This document shows positions 35,825 to 44,397 of a stretch of 64,000 nt of DNA, piece by piece. This DNA comes from Arthrobacter sp. OY3WO11 (GTDB taxonomy: Bacteria > Actinomycetota > Actinomycetes > Actinomycetales > Micrococcaceae): contig NZ_LWLP01000001.1 of NCBI RefSeq assembly GCF_001641125.1, positions 2,776,079-2,840,078 on the forward strand, written 5' to 3'. The translations under genes were made by a program, and so were the position numbers. The notes beneath the pieces were generated by a model. That model saw only the letters and a list, made by a program, of their open reading frames with translations. It searched no databases and had not been told where the DNA came from. The number at the start of each line of letters is the position of its first letter. The first letter of the stretch is position 1.

Positions 35825-37649
35825 GGACAAGGCTCGCTTTCGGGCGCAGGCGGGAGTGTTCTTGGAGTTCATCGGCGATGCCGGCGGCATCTGCCGGGCT
35901 GTCGCTCCGGTAATGGGCGCCCAGGGACGCAGTCCGCTCCCGGGCGGCAGCCACGAGCAGCTGAGCGGCGAGCAGCAGGTTGCGGTCCTCGTGCTCCCGC
36001 GGCTCGGCCCCGGCGGCTACGGTTCCGGGAAGTACGACGGCGGCCCACCGGTCAAGGGTTTCCGTCGCCTCCCGCAACAGAACCCCATTCCGAAGCACCC
36101 CGGCCTTGGCAGTCATCAAGCGCCGAAGAGCACCGCGCGAGAACGGGGTTTCCACATTGATACTTCCACCGGAGCTGGCCGGCCGGCTCCCGAACGGGCC
36201 ACCCGACACGGCACCCGCGCCTGCTGAAGCCGCAGGGAAGGTGACGGACAAATGGTCGCCTGAGGGTGCCCCGGAAGCATGCGTAAAGGGGAGGCCGCCC
36301 GCGGCCGACCTAGCATGCGGAGGGGCGCCCTCAGGCGACTCCCAGCCAAAGTCACCGGAGAGGAAATCTTCAACTGCGCGGCGGCCGAAGACGAGTCCCT
36401 CGAGGAGGGAGTTGCTGGCCAGCCGGTTTGCCCCTTGGACGCCCGTGCATGCGGCTTCGCCGGCGGCGTAGAGCCCGGGGATGCTGGTCCTGGCGTGCAG
36501 GTCGGTGAGGACCCCGCCCATCCAGTAGTGGGCTGCCGGTGCCACGGGAACCAGGTCGCGGGTCCAGTCGATACCGGCTGCCAGGGTTTTTTCGGTGAGG
36601 GTCGGGAACCGTTGTGCCAGGAAACCGGCTCCCCTGGCGGCCTCGATGACGCGGGCGTCAAGGTACACGTGGCCGTTGGGGTCGCCGAGCTTGGCCAGGT
36701 GCAGGGCTATGCTGCGGGAAACCACGTCGCGGGGGGCAAGTTCTGCGTCCGGGTGGTACGCCCGCATGAAGCGCTTTCCGTTGCCGTCAACGAGGACAGC
36801 CCCTTCGCCGCGGACGGCTTCGGAAATCAGCAGCGGCTCGCCGGGGTGGCCTCCGGGGGTGGACCCGGCGGACCGGACCAGGCAGGTGGGGTGGAACTGG
36901 AAGAATTCCAGGTCGGCTGTCCTGGCTCCGGCGCGGACCGCGAGCGCGAGGCCGTCGGCGGTGGCAACGGCGGGGTTGGTGGTCTGGGCAAACATCCGGC
37001 CGGCGCCTCCCGTAGCCAGCAGGACGGCGTCGCCGTGCAGCGCTGCGCTCTTCCCGTCCTGCAGGAACTCCACGCCGGTGATTGCGCCGCCGTCGTGCAG
37101 GAGGGAGGTGGCGTGTGCACCGGTGATGACCGTCAGGGCACCTGCGGCCTGCCGGGAGAGCACCGCCTGGATGAGCGCACCGGCCACTTTCGCGCCCGTG
37201 GCGTCGCCGCCGGCGTGGAGGATGCGCGGTGCCGAGTGGGCTGCCTCCAGCCCCAGTGCCGGGCCCCCGGCTGCCTCCACATCGAAGCGCACGCCGAACC
37301 GCTGCAGGCCGGCGATGTCGTGCCGGGCCTCCGTGCACATCAGCCGGACGGCGTCGGCGTTGCAGTGCCCGGCACCTGCCTGGAGCGTGTCGGAGGTGTG
37401 GGCCGCTACGGTGTCACCCGGGAATGGTTCATCCAGCACGGCCGAGATCCCGCCCTGGGCGTACCAGGTGTTGCTGTGGTCCAGCCCGCCTTTCGTCAGG
37501 AGAACCACGGAGGCGCCGGCGTCGGCGGCCAGCAGCGCCGCATACAGCCCGGCAATGCCGCTGCCTACGACGACGAGCCGGCGACCGGCGGGCATCACGG
37601 GCCCGCCGGCCATAAGGGGCCCGCTGGACACTCTGGCCTGGCTAAACAT
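35817..37649 (-). CDS. nadB: L-aspartate oxidase
   Basis: This 610-residue FAD enzyme oxidises aspartate to iminoaspartate, the first de novo NAD step. VVVGSGIAGLYAALLA binds FAD; HSNTWYAQGGISAV, EFFQFHPT and ASNSLLEGLVFGRRAVEDF are family motifs. A Gly/Ser/Pro/Ala-rich insert of about 65 residues (about 440-505) separates the flavin/capping domains from the C-terminal helical domain and makes the protein longer than usual. Its ATG shares one base with the nadA stop (TAATG). Confidence 0.95.
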   Translation of the reverse strand: MFSQARVSSGPLMAGGPVMPAGRRLVVVGSGIAGLYAALLAADAGASVVLLTKGGLDHSNTWYAQGGISAVLDEPFPGDTVAAHTSDTLQAGAGHCNADAVRLMCTEARHDIAGLQRFGVRFDVEAAGGPALGLEAAHSAPRILHAGGDATGAKVAGALIQAVLSRQAAGALTVITGAHATSLLHDGGAITGVEFLQDGKSAALHGDAVLLATGGAGRMFAQTTNPAVATADGLALAVRAGARTADLEFFQFHPTCLVRSAGSTPGGHPGEPLLISEAVRGEGAVLVDGNGKRFMRAYHPDAELAPRDVVSRSIALHLAKLGDPNGHVYLDARVIEAARGAGFLAQRFPTLTEKTLAAGIDWTRDLVPVAPAAHYWMGGVLTDLHARTSIPGLYAAGEAACTGVQGANRLASNSLLEGLVFGRRAVEDFLSGDFGWESPEGAPPHARSAAGGLPFTHASGAPSGDHLSVTFPAASAGAGAVSGGPFGSRPASSGGSINVETPFSRGALRRLMTAKAGVLRNGVLLREATETLDRWAAVVLPGTVAAGAEPREHEDRNLLLAAQLLVAAARERTASLGAHYRSDSPADAAGIADELQEHSRLRPKASLVHD

Positions 37650-38953
37650 TACGGCCTGGCGGCGAGCATGCGCTCGAGGGCTGTCCGGGCATGGTCCTGG
37701 ACGGAGTCTGCGACGGTGATGCGGTTGACCACCCGGCCGGCCACCAGCTCCTCCAGTACCCAGGCCAGGTACCCCGGGTGGATGCGGTACATCGTGGAGC
37801 AGGGGCAGATCACGGGGTCCAGGCAGAAGATGGTGTGCTGCGGGTATTCCGCTGCAAGCCGGTTCACCATGTTGATTTCGGTGCCGATTGCGAAAGTGGT
37901 TGGCTCCGTGGCCGCAGCGATGGCCTTCTTGATGAAGTCGGTGGAACCCGCAGAGTCAGCGGCGTCCACTACTTCCATGGGGCACTCGGGATGGACGATC
38001 ACCTGGACGCCGGGAAAGTCTTTCCTGGCCTTCTCGATCTGCCCCACGTTGAACCGTTTGTGCACGGAGCAGAACCCATGCCACAGGATCACCCGGGAGT
38101 CGAGCAGGGCCTGCGCGTCGTTACCGCCAAGGTCCTTGCGCGGGTTCCACATGGGCATCTGCTGCAGCGGCACGCCCAGGGCTTTGGCGGTATTGCGGCC
38201 CAGGTGCTGGTCCGGGAAGAACAGCACGCGCTGGGCACGCTGGAACGCCCACTCAAGCACGGTCCTGGCGTTGGAGGACGTGCAGACGATGCCGCCGTGC
38301 TCACCGCAGAACGCCTTCAGAGCTGCGGAGGAGTTCATGTAGGTGACGGGGAGGACCGGAACCCGGCCCTCGGCGTCGGGCTCGGTGCCAAAGATCTCTT
38401 CGAGCTGCTCCCAGCATTCGGCCACGGAGTCGGCATCCGCCATGTCCGCCATGGAGCAGCCGGCCGCAAGGTTGGGCAGGATGACTGCCTGTTCCGGCGT
38501 GGACAGGATATCCGCCGTCTCGGCCATGAAGTGGACACCGCAGAAGATGATCGCTTCCGCGTCGGGCCGGGTGAGTGCAGCGTTGGCCAGCTGGAAGGAG
38601 TCGCCCACGAAGTCGGCGTACTGGATCACTTCGTCCCGCTGGTAGAAGTGCCCCAGGATGACGGCACGGTCACCGAGCGCAGCCTTTGCGGCGAGGATGC
38701 GTTCGCCCAGCTCAGCGTCGCTGGCGAGCTTGTACTCCTCCGGCAACTGGCCCTGGCGCGGGGTGGCGGCCGGCGCGACGTCTGCGCTGGAAGCGCCGGG
38801 GCCGTAGGCGGGAATGCCGGCGAGCGCCTCGGCGAGGTCGTAGTCCCACGGGCCCTTGGCCAGGGCGGGACTGCAGGTGCCGCCCTTCGCCGTCGCGCCT
38901 TGTTCCGCCTGTTCGCGCGTGATCAGCTGGATTGCTGTGTTGACGCTGCTCAT
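37649..38953 (-). CDS. nadA: Quinolinate synthase
   Basis: This 434-residue [4Fe-4S] enzyme condenses iminoaspartate with dihydroxyacetone phosphate to quinolinate. AVILGHFYQRDEVIQYADFVGDS (split), IIFCGVHFMAETADIL, a VHPECPMEVVD segment and DPVICPCSTMYRI contain the conserved cysteines and phosphate-binding residues; the length matches the long actinobacterial type. ATG 38953 has AGGAG 6 bases upstream. The regulator gene upstream ends four bases inside it, so nrtR and nadA are coupled. Confidence 0.95.
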   Translation of the reverse strand: MSSVNTAIQLITREQAEQGATAKGGTCSPALAKGPWDYDLAEALAGIPAYGPGASSADVAPAATPRQGQLPEEYKLASDAELGERILAAKAALGDRAVILGHFYQRDEVIQYADFVGDSFQLANAALTRPDAEAIIFCGVHFMAETADILSTPEQAVILPNLAAGCSMADMADADSVAECWEQLEEIFGTEPDAEGRVPVLPVTYMNSSAALKAFCGEHGGIVCTSSNARTVLEWAFQRAQRVLFFPDQHLGRNTAKALGVPLQQMPMWNPRKDLGGNDAQALLDSRVILWHGFCSVHKRFNVGQIEKARKDFPGVQVIVHPECPMEVVDAADSAGSTDFIKKAIAAATEPTTFAIGTEINMVNRLAAEYPQHTIFCLDPVICPCSTMYRIHPGYLAWVLEELVAGRVVNRITVADSVQDHARTALERMLAARP

Positions 38954-39660
38954 GGTGTGCTCCTGTTGTCTGGGTCAAGGCCGGGCCGGCCGGTAAAGCG
39001 GTAGAGGCGCGGCGGGCGGTGCTTGCCGCCCTGGAGGTACTGGCCGGTTTCCTCTATTTCGGGGGTGGATTTCAGCTGCCTTCGGAAGTTCGCCGGATCG
39101 AGCTCGCGGTCCAGCACTGCCTCATAGACCTCGCGGACCTGGGCCAGCGTGAAGTACTCCCCCAGGAGGTGGTAGGCCACGGACCCGTAGGCCAGCTTGT
39201 TGCGCAGCCTCCCGAGGGCGTAGTCCACGATCGCGTTGTGGTCGAAGGCCAGCTCCCCCAGCCGGTCCGCCCGGAACCACCGGACGTTTTCGGACTCATC
39301 GGCGAGCGCGGCTTCCGTCGGCTGGACCAGGGCCCAGTACACGATCGACACCACCCGCTGGGTGGGTGAGCGGTGCAGCCCACCGAACGCATACAGCTGC
39401 TCCAGGTAGCTGGGGGCGAGCCCGGTGGTCTCCCTCAGGTTCCGGGACGCGGCGTCCTGGAGTGACTCCGCGTGGCTGAGCGGACCGCCGGGAAGCGCCC
39501 AGAGCCCCTTGAAGGGCTCCCTGATCCGGCGGACCAAAGGCAGCCAGAGCGTGGGCCGGCCGGAGCTTTCACTGGGCCGGAGGGCAAAGATGACGGTGGA
39601 GATGGCCAGTGAGGGGGGTGCCGCCTGGCGCTCCGATACATTCGCAGAGCTGGAGTACAT
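38950..39660 (-). CDS. nrtR: NrtR-type Nudix-related transcriptional regulator of NAD synthesis
   Basis: This 236-residue protein has a Nudix-like N-terminal domain (PFKGLWALPGGPLSHAESLQDAASRNLRETTGL, read in pieces) followed by a winged-helix domain (FTLAQVREVYEAVLDRELDPANFRRQL). The Nudix box keeps RNLRETTGL but departs from the strict catalytic REUXEE pattern, as in NrtR regulators that sense ADP-ribose. Being first gene of the nadABC operon, with a 27-bp palindrome at 39712-39738 in its upstream region, supports the call over an ordinary Nudix hydrolase. ATG 39660 is preceded by GGAAGG. Confidence 0.9.
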   Translation of the reverse strand: MYSSSANVSERQAAPPSLAISTVIFALRPSESSGRPTLWLPLVRRIREPFKGLWALPGGPLSHAESLQDAASRNLRETTGLAPSYLEQLYAFGGLHRSPTQRVVSIVYWALVQPTEAALADESENVRWFRADRLGELAFDHNAIVDYALGRLRNKLAYGSVAYHLLGEYFTLAQVREVYEAVLDRELDPANFRRQLKSTPEIEETGQYLQGGKHRPPRLYRFTGRPGLDPDNRSTP

Positions 39661-39684
39661 GTTCCACCGCCTTCCTGGCAGCAG

Positions 39685-39707
39685 GGGCCCTTGTTCGGCA
39701 AGGGCCC
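39685..39707 (-). promoter_or_regulatory. Hairpin in the nrtR 5' leader
   Basis: GGGCCCTTG (39685-39693) and CAAGGGCCC (39699-39707) pair perfectly around a 5-base loop. It lies between the putative NrtR site and the nrtR start. With no T-run it is not a standard terminator; it may stabilise the message. Confidence 0.5.
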
Positions 39708-39711
39708 GGTC

Positions 39712-39738
39712 TAGTTATGGTCAGTATGACCAAAACTA
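39712..39738. promoter_or_regulatory. Candidate NrtR operator
   Basis: TAGTTATGGTCA, a 3-base centre GTA, and TGACCAAAACTA form a 27-bp palindrome with one mismatch; the core is GGTCAnnnTGACC. It lies 52 bases upstream of nrtR and contains CATACT, a possible -10, on the minus strand. The core resembles the GTCA/TGAC palindromes known for NrtR; binding here is inferred. Confidence 0.72.
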
Positions 39739-39913
39739 ATTGTACGGGCACGCGCCGTGGAAACACCAAATGTTTCTGCCCGCCTGCCCGGACTTTCCAC
39801 CGGGCACTCCGCTAAGCACTCCACTGCGCCGAATACCGCCGGCGGGACGGAGGCGGTAAATTCAAGTGGTCCCACAAGGAGCCACCACCAGACCCCAAGA
39901 AGGTTCACGGCAT

Positions 39914-41296
39914 ATGACGACGAAGTCCCCCACAGCCCGTCCCAAAGGACACCGCCTGCACCCCGTCCACAGCATGAAGCCCCGGCAGCTCACCATGATG
40001 GGGCTGGGCAGCGCCATCGGCGCGGGACTCTTCCTGGGTTCGGGCGCCGGTGTGCAGGCAGCGGGCCCGGCGGTCCTCATTTCGTACCTGGTGGCCGGCA
40101 CGCTCATCATCCTGGTCATGTGGGCGCTGGGCGAGATGGCTGCCGCGAATCCCAACAGCGGGGCCTTCTCCGTCTATGCCGAACGCGCACTGGGCAAGAC
40201 TGCCGGAGCCACCATCGGCTGGCTGTGGTGGCTCCAGCTGGTGGTGGTGATCGCCGCCGAAGCCCTCGGCGCTGCGGCCCTCCTCTTCTCCGTCTGGCCG
40301 GCCGTTCCGGTCTGGGCCCTGGCGCTGGTGTTCATGGTGGTCTTCACCGGCATCAACCTTGCCGGGGTAAGGAACTTCGGGGAGTTCGAGTTCTGGTTCG
40401 CCATCCTCAAGGTGGTTGCGATCGTATTGTTCCTTGCGGTAGGTGCCGCCCTGCTCCTGGGCCTGCTTCCGGACGTCGCCTCGCCGGGGCTGTCCAACCT
40501 CACCGCTGATTTCGCACCACAGGGCCTCGGCGGCATTGCCTCGGCGCTCTTCGTGGTTATCTTCGCATTTGGCGGTACAGAGATCGTGTCCGTGGCGGCA
40601 GCGGAGACCGAAAACCCCGAGCGGAGCGTGGCCAAAGCCATCCGCACTGTGGTGTGGCGCATCCTGGTCTTCTACATCGGCTCCGTCTTCGTCATCGCCG
40701 CTGTCCTGCCGGCAACCTCCCAGAGCCTGTCCTCACCCTTCGCCGGCGTCCTGGACGCAGCCCGGATCCCCGGCGCCGCCACGGCCATCACCCTGGTGGC
40801 CGTCGTCGCACTCCTGTCCGCACTGAACGCCAACCTCTACGGGGCCTCACGCATGGCCTACTCCCTCGCGCAGCGCTCGGCCGCACCCCGGTTCCTGACG
40901 CGGCTTTACGGCGCGAACGTGCCCATGCTGGCGGTCGGGGTATCGGTGGCGTTCGGATTCATCGCCACCGTCCTGGAACTCCTCTTCCCCGAACGGATCC
41001 TGCCGGCGCTGTTCCAGCTGGTGGGATCCACCTGCCTGGTGGTGTGGGGAAGCGCCCTCGTATCGCAGCTGATCCTGCGGCGCCGCGCTGACCGCGCCGG
41101 CACGCCCCTGCCCCTGCGGATGAAGGGCTTCCCCGGCCTGACCATCCTGGGGCTGGTGCTCCTGGCCATCATTTTCGCCGTGGGTTTCAGCGCTGAAGGC
41201 AGCCGGATCCAGCTGTTCAGCACATTTGCGCTCATCGCCGGCATCGCGCTGGCCTGTGCGCTGGGCGCCCGGCTCACGCAGCGGGCCGGCAGGTAG
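39914..41296 (+). CDS. APC-family amino-acid permease
   Basis: This 460-residue membrane protein has about 12 predicted helices and the first-helix motif GLGSAIGAGLFLGSGAG of the amino-acid transporter (AAT) branch. FGGTEIVSVAAAETENPERS in helix 6 is diagnostic for proton-coupled amino-acid uptake. The substrate cannot be read. ATG 39914 has AAGG about 10 bases upstream. The putative NrtR operator lies 176 bp upstream, so cross-control from the divergent NAD operon cannot be excluded. Nothing else was seen in the gap. Confidence 0.92.
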   Translation: MTTKSPTARPKGHRLHPVHSMKPRQLTMMGLGSAIGAGLFLGSGAGVQAAGPAVLISYLVAGTLIILVMWALGEMAAANPNSGAFSVYAERALGKTAGATIGWLWWLQLVVVIAAEALGAAALLFSVWPAVPVWALALVFMVVFTGINLAGVRNFGEFEFWFAILKVVAIVLFLAVGAALLLGLLPDVASPGLSNLTADFAPQGLGGIASALFVVIFAFGGTEIVSVAAAETENPERSVAKAIRTVVWRILVFYIGSVFVIAAVLPATSQSLSSPFAGVLDAARIPGAATAITLVAVVALLSALNANLYGASRMAYSLAQRSAAPRFLTRLYGANVPMLAVGVSVAFGFIATVLELLFPERILPALFQLVGSTCLVVWGSALVSQLILRRRADRAGTPLPLRMKGFPGLTILGLVLLAIIFAVGFSAEGSRIQLFSTFALIAGIALACALGARLTQRAGR

Positions 41297-41368
41297 AGTA
41301 GCGTTCAAAGCAAGAGGCACCGAAGCGCCGGGTCCGCCTGGGCGCCGTAGTTGATGAGGACTGACACC

Positions 41369-42208
41369 ATGAGCGGCAGGCACAGCGGCCAACAGCAGAC
41401 GCATACCGTGGAGGGCACGGACCCGCAGCTCTACGTGGCGGTGCACGAACCCGCCGCTGACGCCGGGCTCCGCCCCGTGCTGCTGGTGCACGGCTTCTCC
41501 TCGTCGAGCAAGCTCAACTGGGAGGACACCGGCTGGGTGGCCGCACTCCTCGATGCCGGGCGGCGCGTCATCACGGTGGACCTGCCCGGGCACGGCCGCA
41601 GCGGCGCGCCGGAGGATCTGGACTCCTACTCCCCCAGCAGGATCCGGGCGGACCTGCTGCAAACAGCGTTCGACGCCGGCGTCCGGCCTTTGCAGGAGGG
41701 GGAACCTTCCAGCGGCCTTGACGTGGTGGGCTACTCGCTGGGTTCCCGGCTCGCCTGGGAGTTCGGCGCCACCCAGCCGGAAATCACCCACCGCCTGGTG
41801 CTGGGCGGCCCCAACATGGCTGATCCGTTGGCGGAATTCGACCTGCGGGCGGCACAGGACTACCTGGCCGACGGCACGCCTATTGCCGACGAGTCCACGG
41901 CCCAGCTGCTCAAGATGGCCCTCCTGCTGCCCAGCAACAACATCTTCGCGCTGCTCTCCCTGGTGGAGGCCATCAAAGCCGAGCCCTACGATCCCACAGA
42001 GGCCGTCCCCCACGTCCCGATGCTCCTGGTCGCCGGGGACAAGGACGAACGCGCTGGCAGCCTGCCGCAGCTTGCCGAACTAGCGCGGAAAGCCGGAGGG
42101 ACCGCCGAACAGCTCATCCTTCCCGGCCGGAACCATGCAAACGCCGTCACCAGCAGGGCGTTCAAGCAGGCGGCTGTCAGGTTCCTGGCGGGCCAGGAAC
42201 CTGCCTGA
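41369..42208 (+). CDS. Alpha/beta-hydrolase
   Basis: This 279-residue serine hydrolase has the oxyanion-hole region LLVHGFSSSSKLNWEDTGW, nucleophile elbow GYSLGS, acid residue in VAGDKDER and catalytic His in GRNHANAV. No signal peptide is seen, so it is cytoplasmic; the substrate is unknown. ATG 41369 has GAGGA 8 bases upstream and is chosen over the TTG at 41351. It may be co-transcribed with the permease gene 72 bp upstream. Confidence 0.9.
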   Translation: MSGRHSGQQQTHTVEGTDPQLYVAVHEPAADAGLRPVLLVHGFSSSSKLNWEDTGWVAALLDAGRRVITVDLPGHGRSGAPEDLDSYSPSRIRADLLQTAFDAGVRPLQEGEPSSGLDVVGYSLGSRLAWEFGATQPEITHRLVLGGPNMADPLAEFDLRAAQDYLADGTPIADESTAQLLKMALLLPSNNIFALLSLVEAIKAEPYDPTEAVPHVPMLLVAGDKDERAGSLPQLAELARKAGGTAEQLILPGRNHANAVTSRAFKQAAVRFLAGQEPA

Positions 42209-42276
42209 GCGCCGCGTTCTTCCGGCCCGTTCCGGGGACCGGTTCTTCAGCCGGATTCTGCCGGTGCCTGGGGGCG

Positions 42277-42300
42277 CCTACCGTCTCCGCAAACGGTAGG
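42277..42300. promoter_or_regulatory. Palindrome upstream of the phosphoribosyltransferase gene
   Basis: CCTACCGT (42277-42284) and ACGGTAGG (42293-42300) are perfect inverted repeats with an 8-base spacer. TAGGCT at about 42310-42315 could be the -10, so the palindrome would sit over the -35 zone as an operator. An RNA hairpin is the alternative. Confidence 0.45.
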
Positions 42301-42334
42301 GTGAACCTTAGGCTGGAAGAGCCTGGAGGGACTG

Positions 42335-42982
42335 ATGGGCACGTTTTTCGAAGATCGTACGGACGCCGGTGAACGGCTCGCTGCTGTGCTTACGCAGTTC
42401 CGGGAGCGGCCGGACACGGTGGTCCTGGGCCTGGCCCGGGGTGGCATTCCGGTAGCGGCCGCCGTCGCCAAAGCGCTCTACCTGCCCCTCGGAACAGTCC
42501 TGGTCCGGAAGCTGGGGATTCCCGGCCATGAAGAAACGGCCTACGGGGCACTGGCGTGGGTCCGGGGCCGCACCGTTCGGCTGATCAACAAGTCCCTGCT
42601 GGACCGGGTCCTCGAACACGGCGTACGCCAGGAGTGGCTTAACGAGGTGGAGCAGCGCGAGCGGACTGAGCTGCTCCGCCGGGTGGAGCTCTACCCCGGG
42701 GCGGACCTGGATGTGGCGGAAAAGACCGTCCTGCTGGTCGACGACGGGCTGGCCACCGGTGCCACCATGAGGGCAGCGGTAGAAGCAGTGCGTGAGGGCG
42801 GCGCGGCCACCGTCGTGGCGGCCGCCCCGGTGGGCTCCGTGGAGGCGGAGGCGTCCGTGGAGCGGGTCTGCGACGCCGTGATGTGCCTCCACCTGCCCGG
42901 CAAGTTCCGGGCGGTAGGCAGCTTCTACCGGCACTTTGACCAGCTGTCCGACGACGAAGCGATCAGCATCCTCGAGCAGTAA
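42335..42982 (+). CDS. Phosphoribosyltransferase-domain protein
   Basis: This 215-residue type I PRTase-fold protein has the PRPP-binding motif TVLLVDDGLATGATM near residue 135 and the early LGLARGGIPVAAAVAKAL. It matches the stand-alone 'phosphoribosyltransferase family' members whose substrates are not purine bases and are mostly unknown. GGAGGG lies 4 bases before the ATG. It is followed by a strong bidirectional terminator. A palindrome upstream suggests regulated expression. Confidence 0.87.
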   Translation: MGTFFEDRTDAGERLAAVLTQFRERPDTVVLGLARGGIPVAAAVAKALYLPLGTVLVRKLGIPGHEETAYGALAWVRGRTVRLINKSLLDRVLEHGVRQEWLNEVEQRERTELLRRVELYPGADLDVAEKTVLLVDDGLATGATMRAAVEAVREGGAATVVAAAPVGSVEAEASVERVCDAVMCLHLPGKFRAVGSFYRHFDQLSDDEAISILEQ

Positions 42983-43017
42983 CGCCGCGGGCCCTCCTCC
43001 TGGCCTGATACGGCAAA

Positions 43018-43046
43018 GCGGGCCGGACCGCCATGGTCCGGCCCGC
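43018..43046. terminator. Bidirectional terminator between PRTase and MHS transporter genes
   Basis: GCGGGCCGGACC (43018-43029) pairs perfectly with GGTCCGGCCCGC (43035-43046) around a 5-base loop. It separates convergent genes. Confidence 0.82.
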
Positions 43047-43068
43047 TGTCGTTAGGAAGACGGAGGGA

Positions 43069-44397
43069 CTAGTGGCTGACGCCGAGTGGACGCCCCTTGG
43101 TTTCCTTGGCCAGAACCACACCGATGGCGGAGATGACGCACAGGATCATGATGTAGATGCCGATGGAGCCTGTCCACTTGGTGGCCTGCAGCAGGGTTTC
43201 GGCGATGGTCGCCGCGAACGCGCCGCCCAGGATGGCGCCGAACGCGTAGCCGATGGAGATTCCCGAGTAGCGGACGTTGGCCGGGAACATCTCGGCGTAC
43301 ATTGCTGACATCGGTCCGTAGGACAGTCCGAGTCCAATGGTGAGGACAAACAGCGCCAGTCCGTACAGCCAGATGTTCCTGGTATCGATGAGGGCAAACA
43401 TGGGAATCATCCAGGCAAAGATGATGGCGTAACCGGTCAGGAAGGTTTTGACCCGGCCGATCCGGTCGGAGATCCAGCCGCCCGCCAGGGTGAAGATCAG
43501 CCAGCCGAAGGATGCAAGGGTGGTGGCCAGGAGAACCTGGGGCGTGGGCATCTGCAGCGTCCGGGTGGCGTAGGCGATGAAGAACGCGATCAGCAGGTAC
43601 CCGGCGGCGTTGTTGCCGATGAAGATCATGGTGGAGTACAGGACCGGCTTCTTGTAGCTGCGGATCAGTTCTCCGAGCGGAGCTTTGCTTTCCTGCTTCC
43701 GGGCGGCCATCTCCTGGAAGACCGGGCTTTCGGCCACGGCCCGCCGGATCAAGTACCCCACAATGATGAGCACGATGGAGAGCAGGAACGGCACCCGCCA
43801 GCCCCAGGCCGCAAAGTCTTCCTTCGACATGCTGGAGTTGAGGAAGAAGAGCAGGCCGGTGGCCAGGATCATGCCGATCGGCACGCCGATCTGCGGGTAT
43901 GCGCCGAACAGGCCGCGCTTGTTCATGGGTGCGTGTTCCACCGCCATCAGCGCCGCTCCGCCCCATTCACCTCCGGCCGAGAAGCCTTGGATGATGCGGA
44001 GCGTGATCAGCAGGATGGGTGCCCAGGCGCCGATCTGCGCGTAGGTGGGCAGCATGCCGATCAGTGCGGTGGCGGCACCCATCATCACCAGGGTGAAGAC
44101 GAGCATCGCCTTGCGTCCCAGGCGGTCGCCCAGGTGCCCGGCCACCACGGCACCGAGGGGCCGGAAGAGGAAGCTGATGCCGATCAGGGCGAACGAGAGG
44201 ATTTGCGCCAGGCCCGGGTTGGACTGGTTCAGCGGCGCCAGGAACAGCGGTGACAGCAGCGTCGCCGTCAGCTGCGCAAAGATGAAGAAGTCGTACCACT
44301 CGATGGTGGTACCGACGAGGGTGCCGGCGAGGACCTTGCGTTCCTCCCGCCGGGAGCTGGGACCGGCGAGCGTGTCCACCTTGGAAGGTGTGGTCAT
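43069..44397 (-). CDS. MHS-family MFS metabolite:proton symporter
   Basis: This 442-residue, 12-helix transporter resembles KgtP/ShiA/ProP. The amphipathic GTTIEWYDFFIFAQLTATLL start is characteristic of the MHS subgroup; GHLGDRLGRKAMLVFTLVMMG is the MFS motif A and its second copy ISDRIGRVKTFLTGYAI lies in the second half. Such proteins take up organic acids or osmolytes. ATG 44397 has ACGGAG 5 bases upstream. It is divergent from an IclR regulator, which probably controls it. Confidence 0.93.
   Translation of the reverse strand: MTTPSKVDTLAGPSSRREERKVLAGTLVGTTIEWYDFFIFAQLTATLLSPLFLAPLNQSNPGLAQILSFALIGISFLFRPLGAVVAGHLGDRLGRKAMLVFTLVMMGAATALIGMLPTYAQIGAWAPILLITLRIIQGFSAGGEWGGAALMAVEHAPMNKRGLFGAYPQIGVPIGMILATGLLFFLNSSMSKEDFAAWGWRVPFLLSIVLIIVGYLIRRAVAESPVFQEMAARKQESKAPLGELIRSYKKPVLYSTMIFIGNNAAGYLLIAFFIAYATRTLQMPTPQVLLATTLASFGWLIFTLAGGWISDRIGRVKTFLTGYAIIFAWMIPMFALIDTRNIWLYGLALFVLTIGLGLSYGPMSAMYAEMFPANVRYSGISIGYAFGAILGGAFAATIAETLLQATKWTGSIGIYIMILCVISAIGVVLAKETKGRPLGVSH

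Noticed and set aside
36279-38342. 687-residue plus-strand open frame opposite nadB/nadA
   Set aside because: Antisense frame produced by GC-rich third positions of nadB and nadA, whose motifs are intact.
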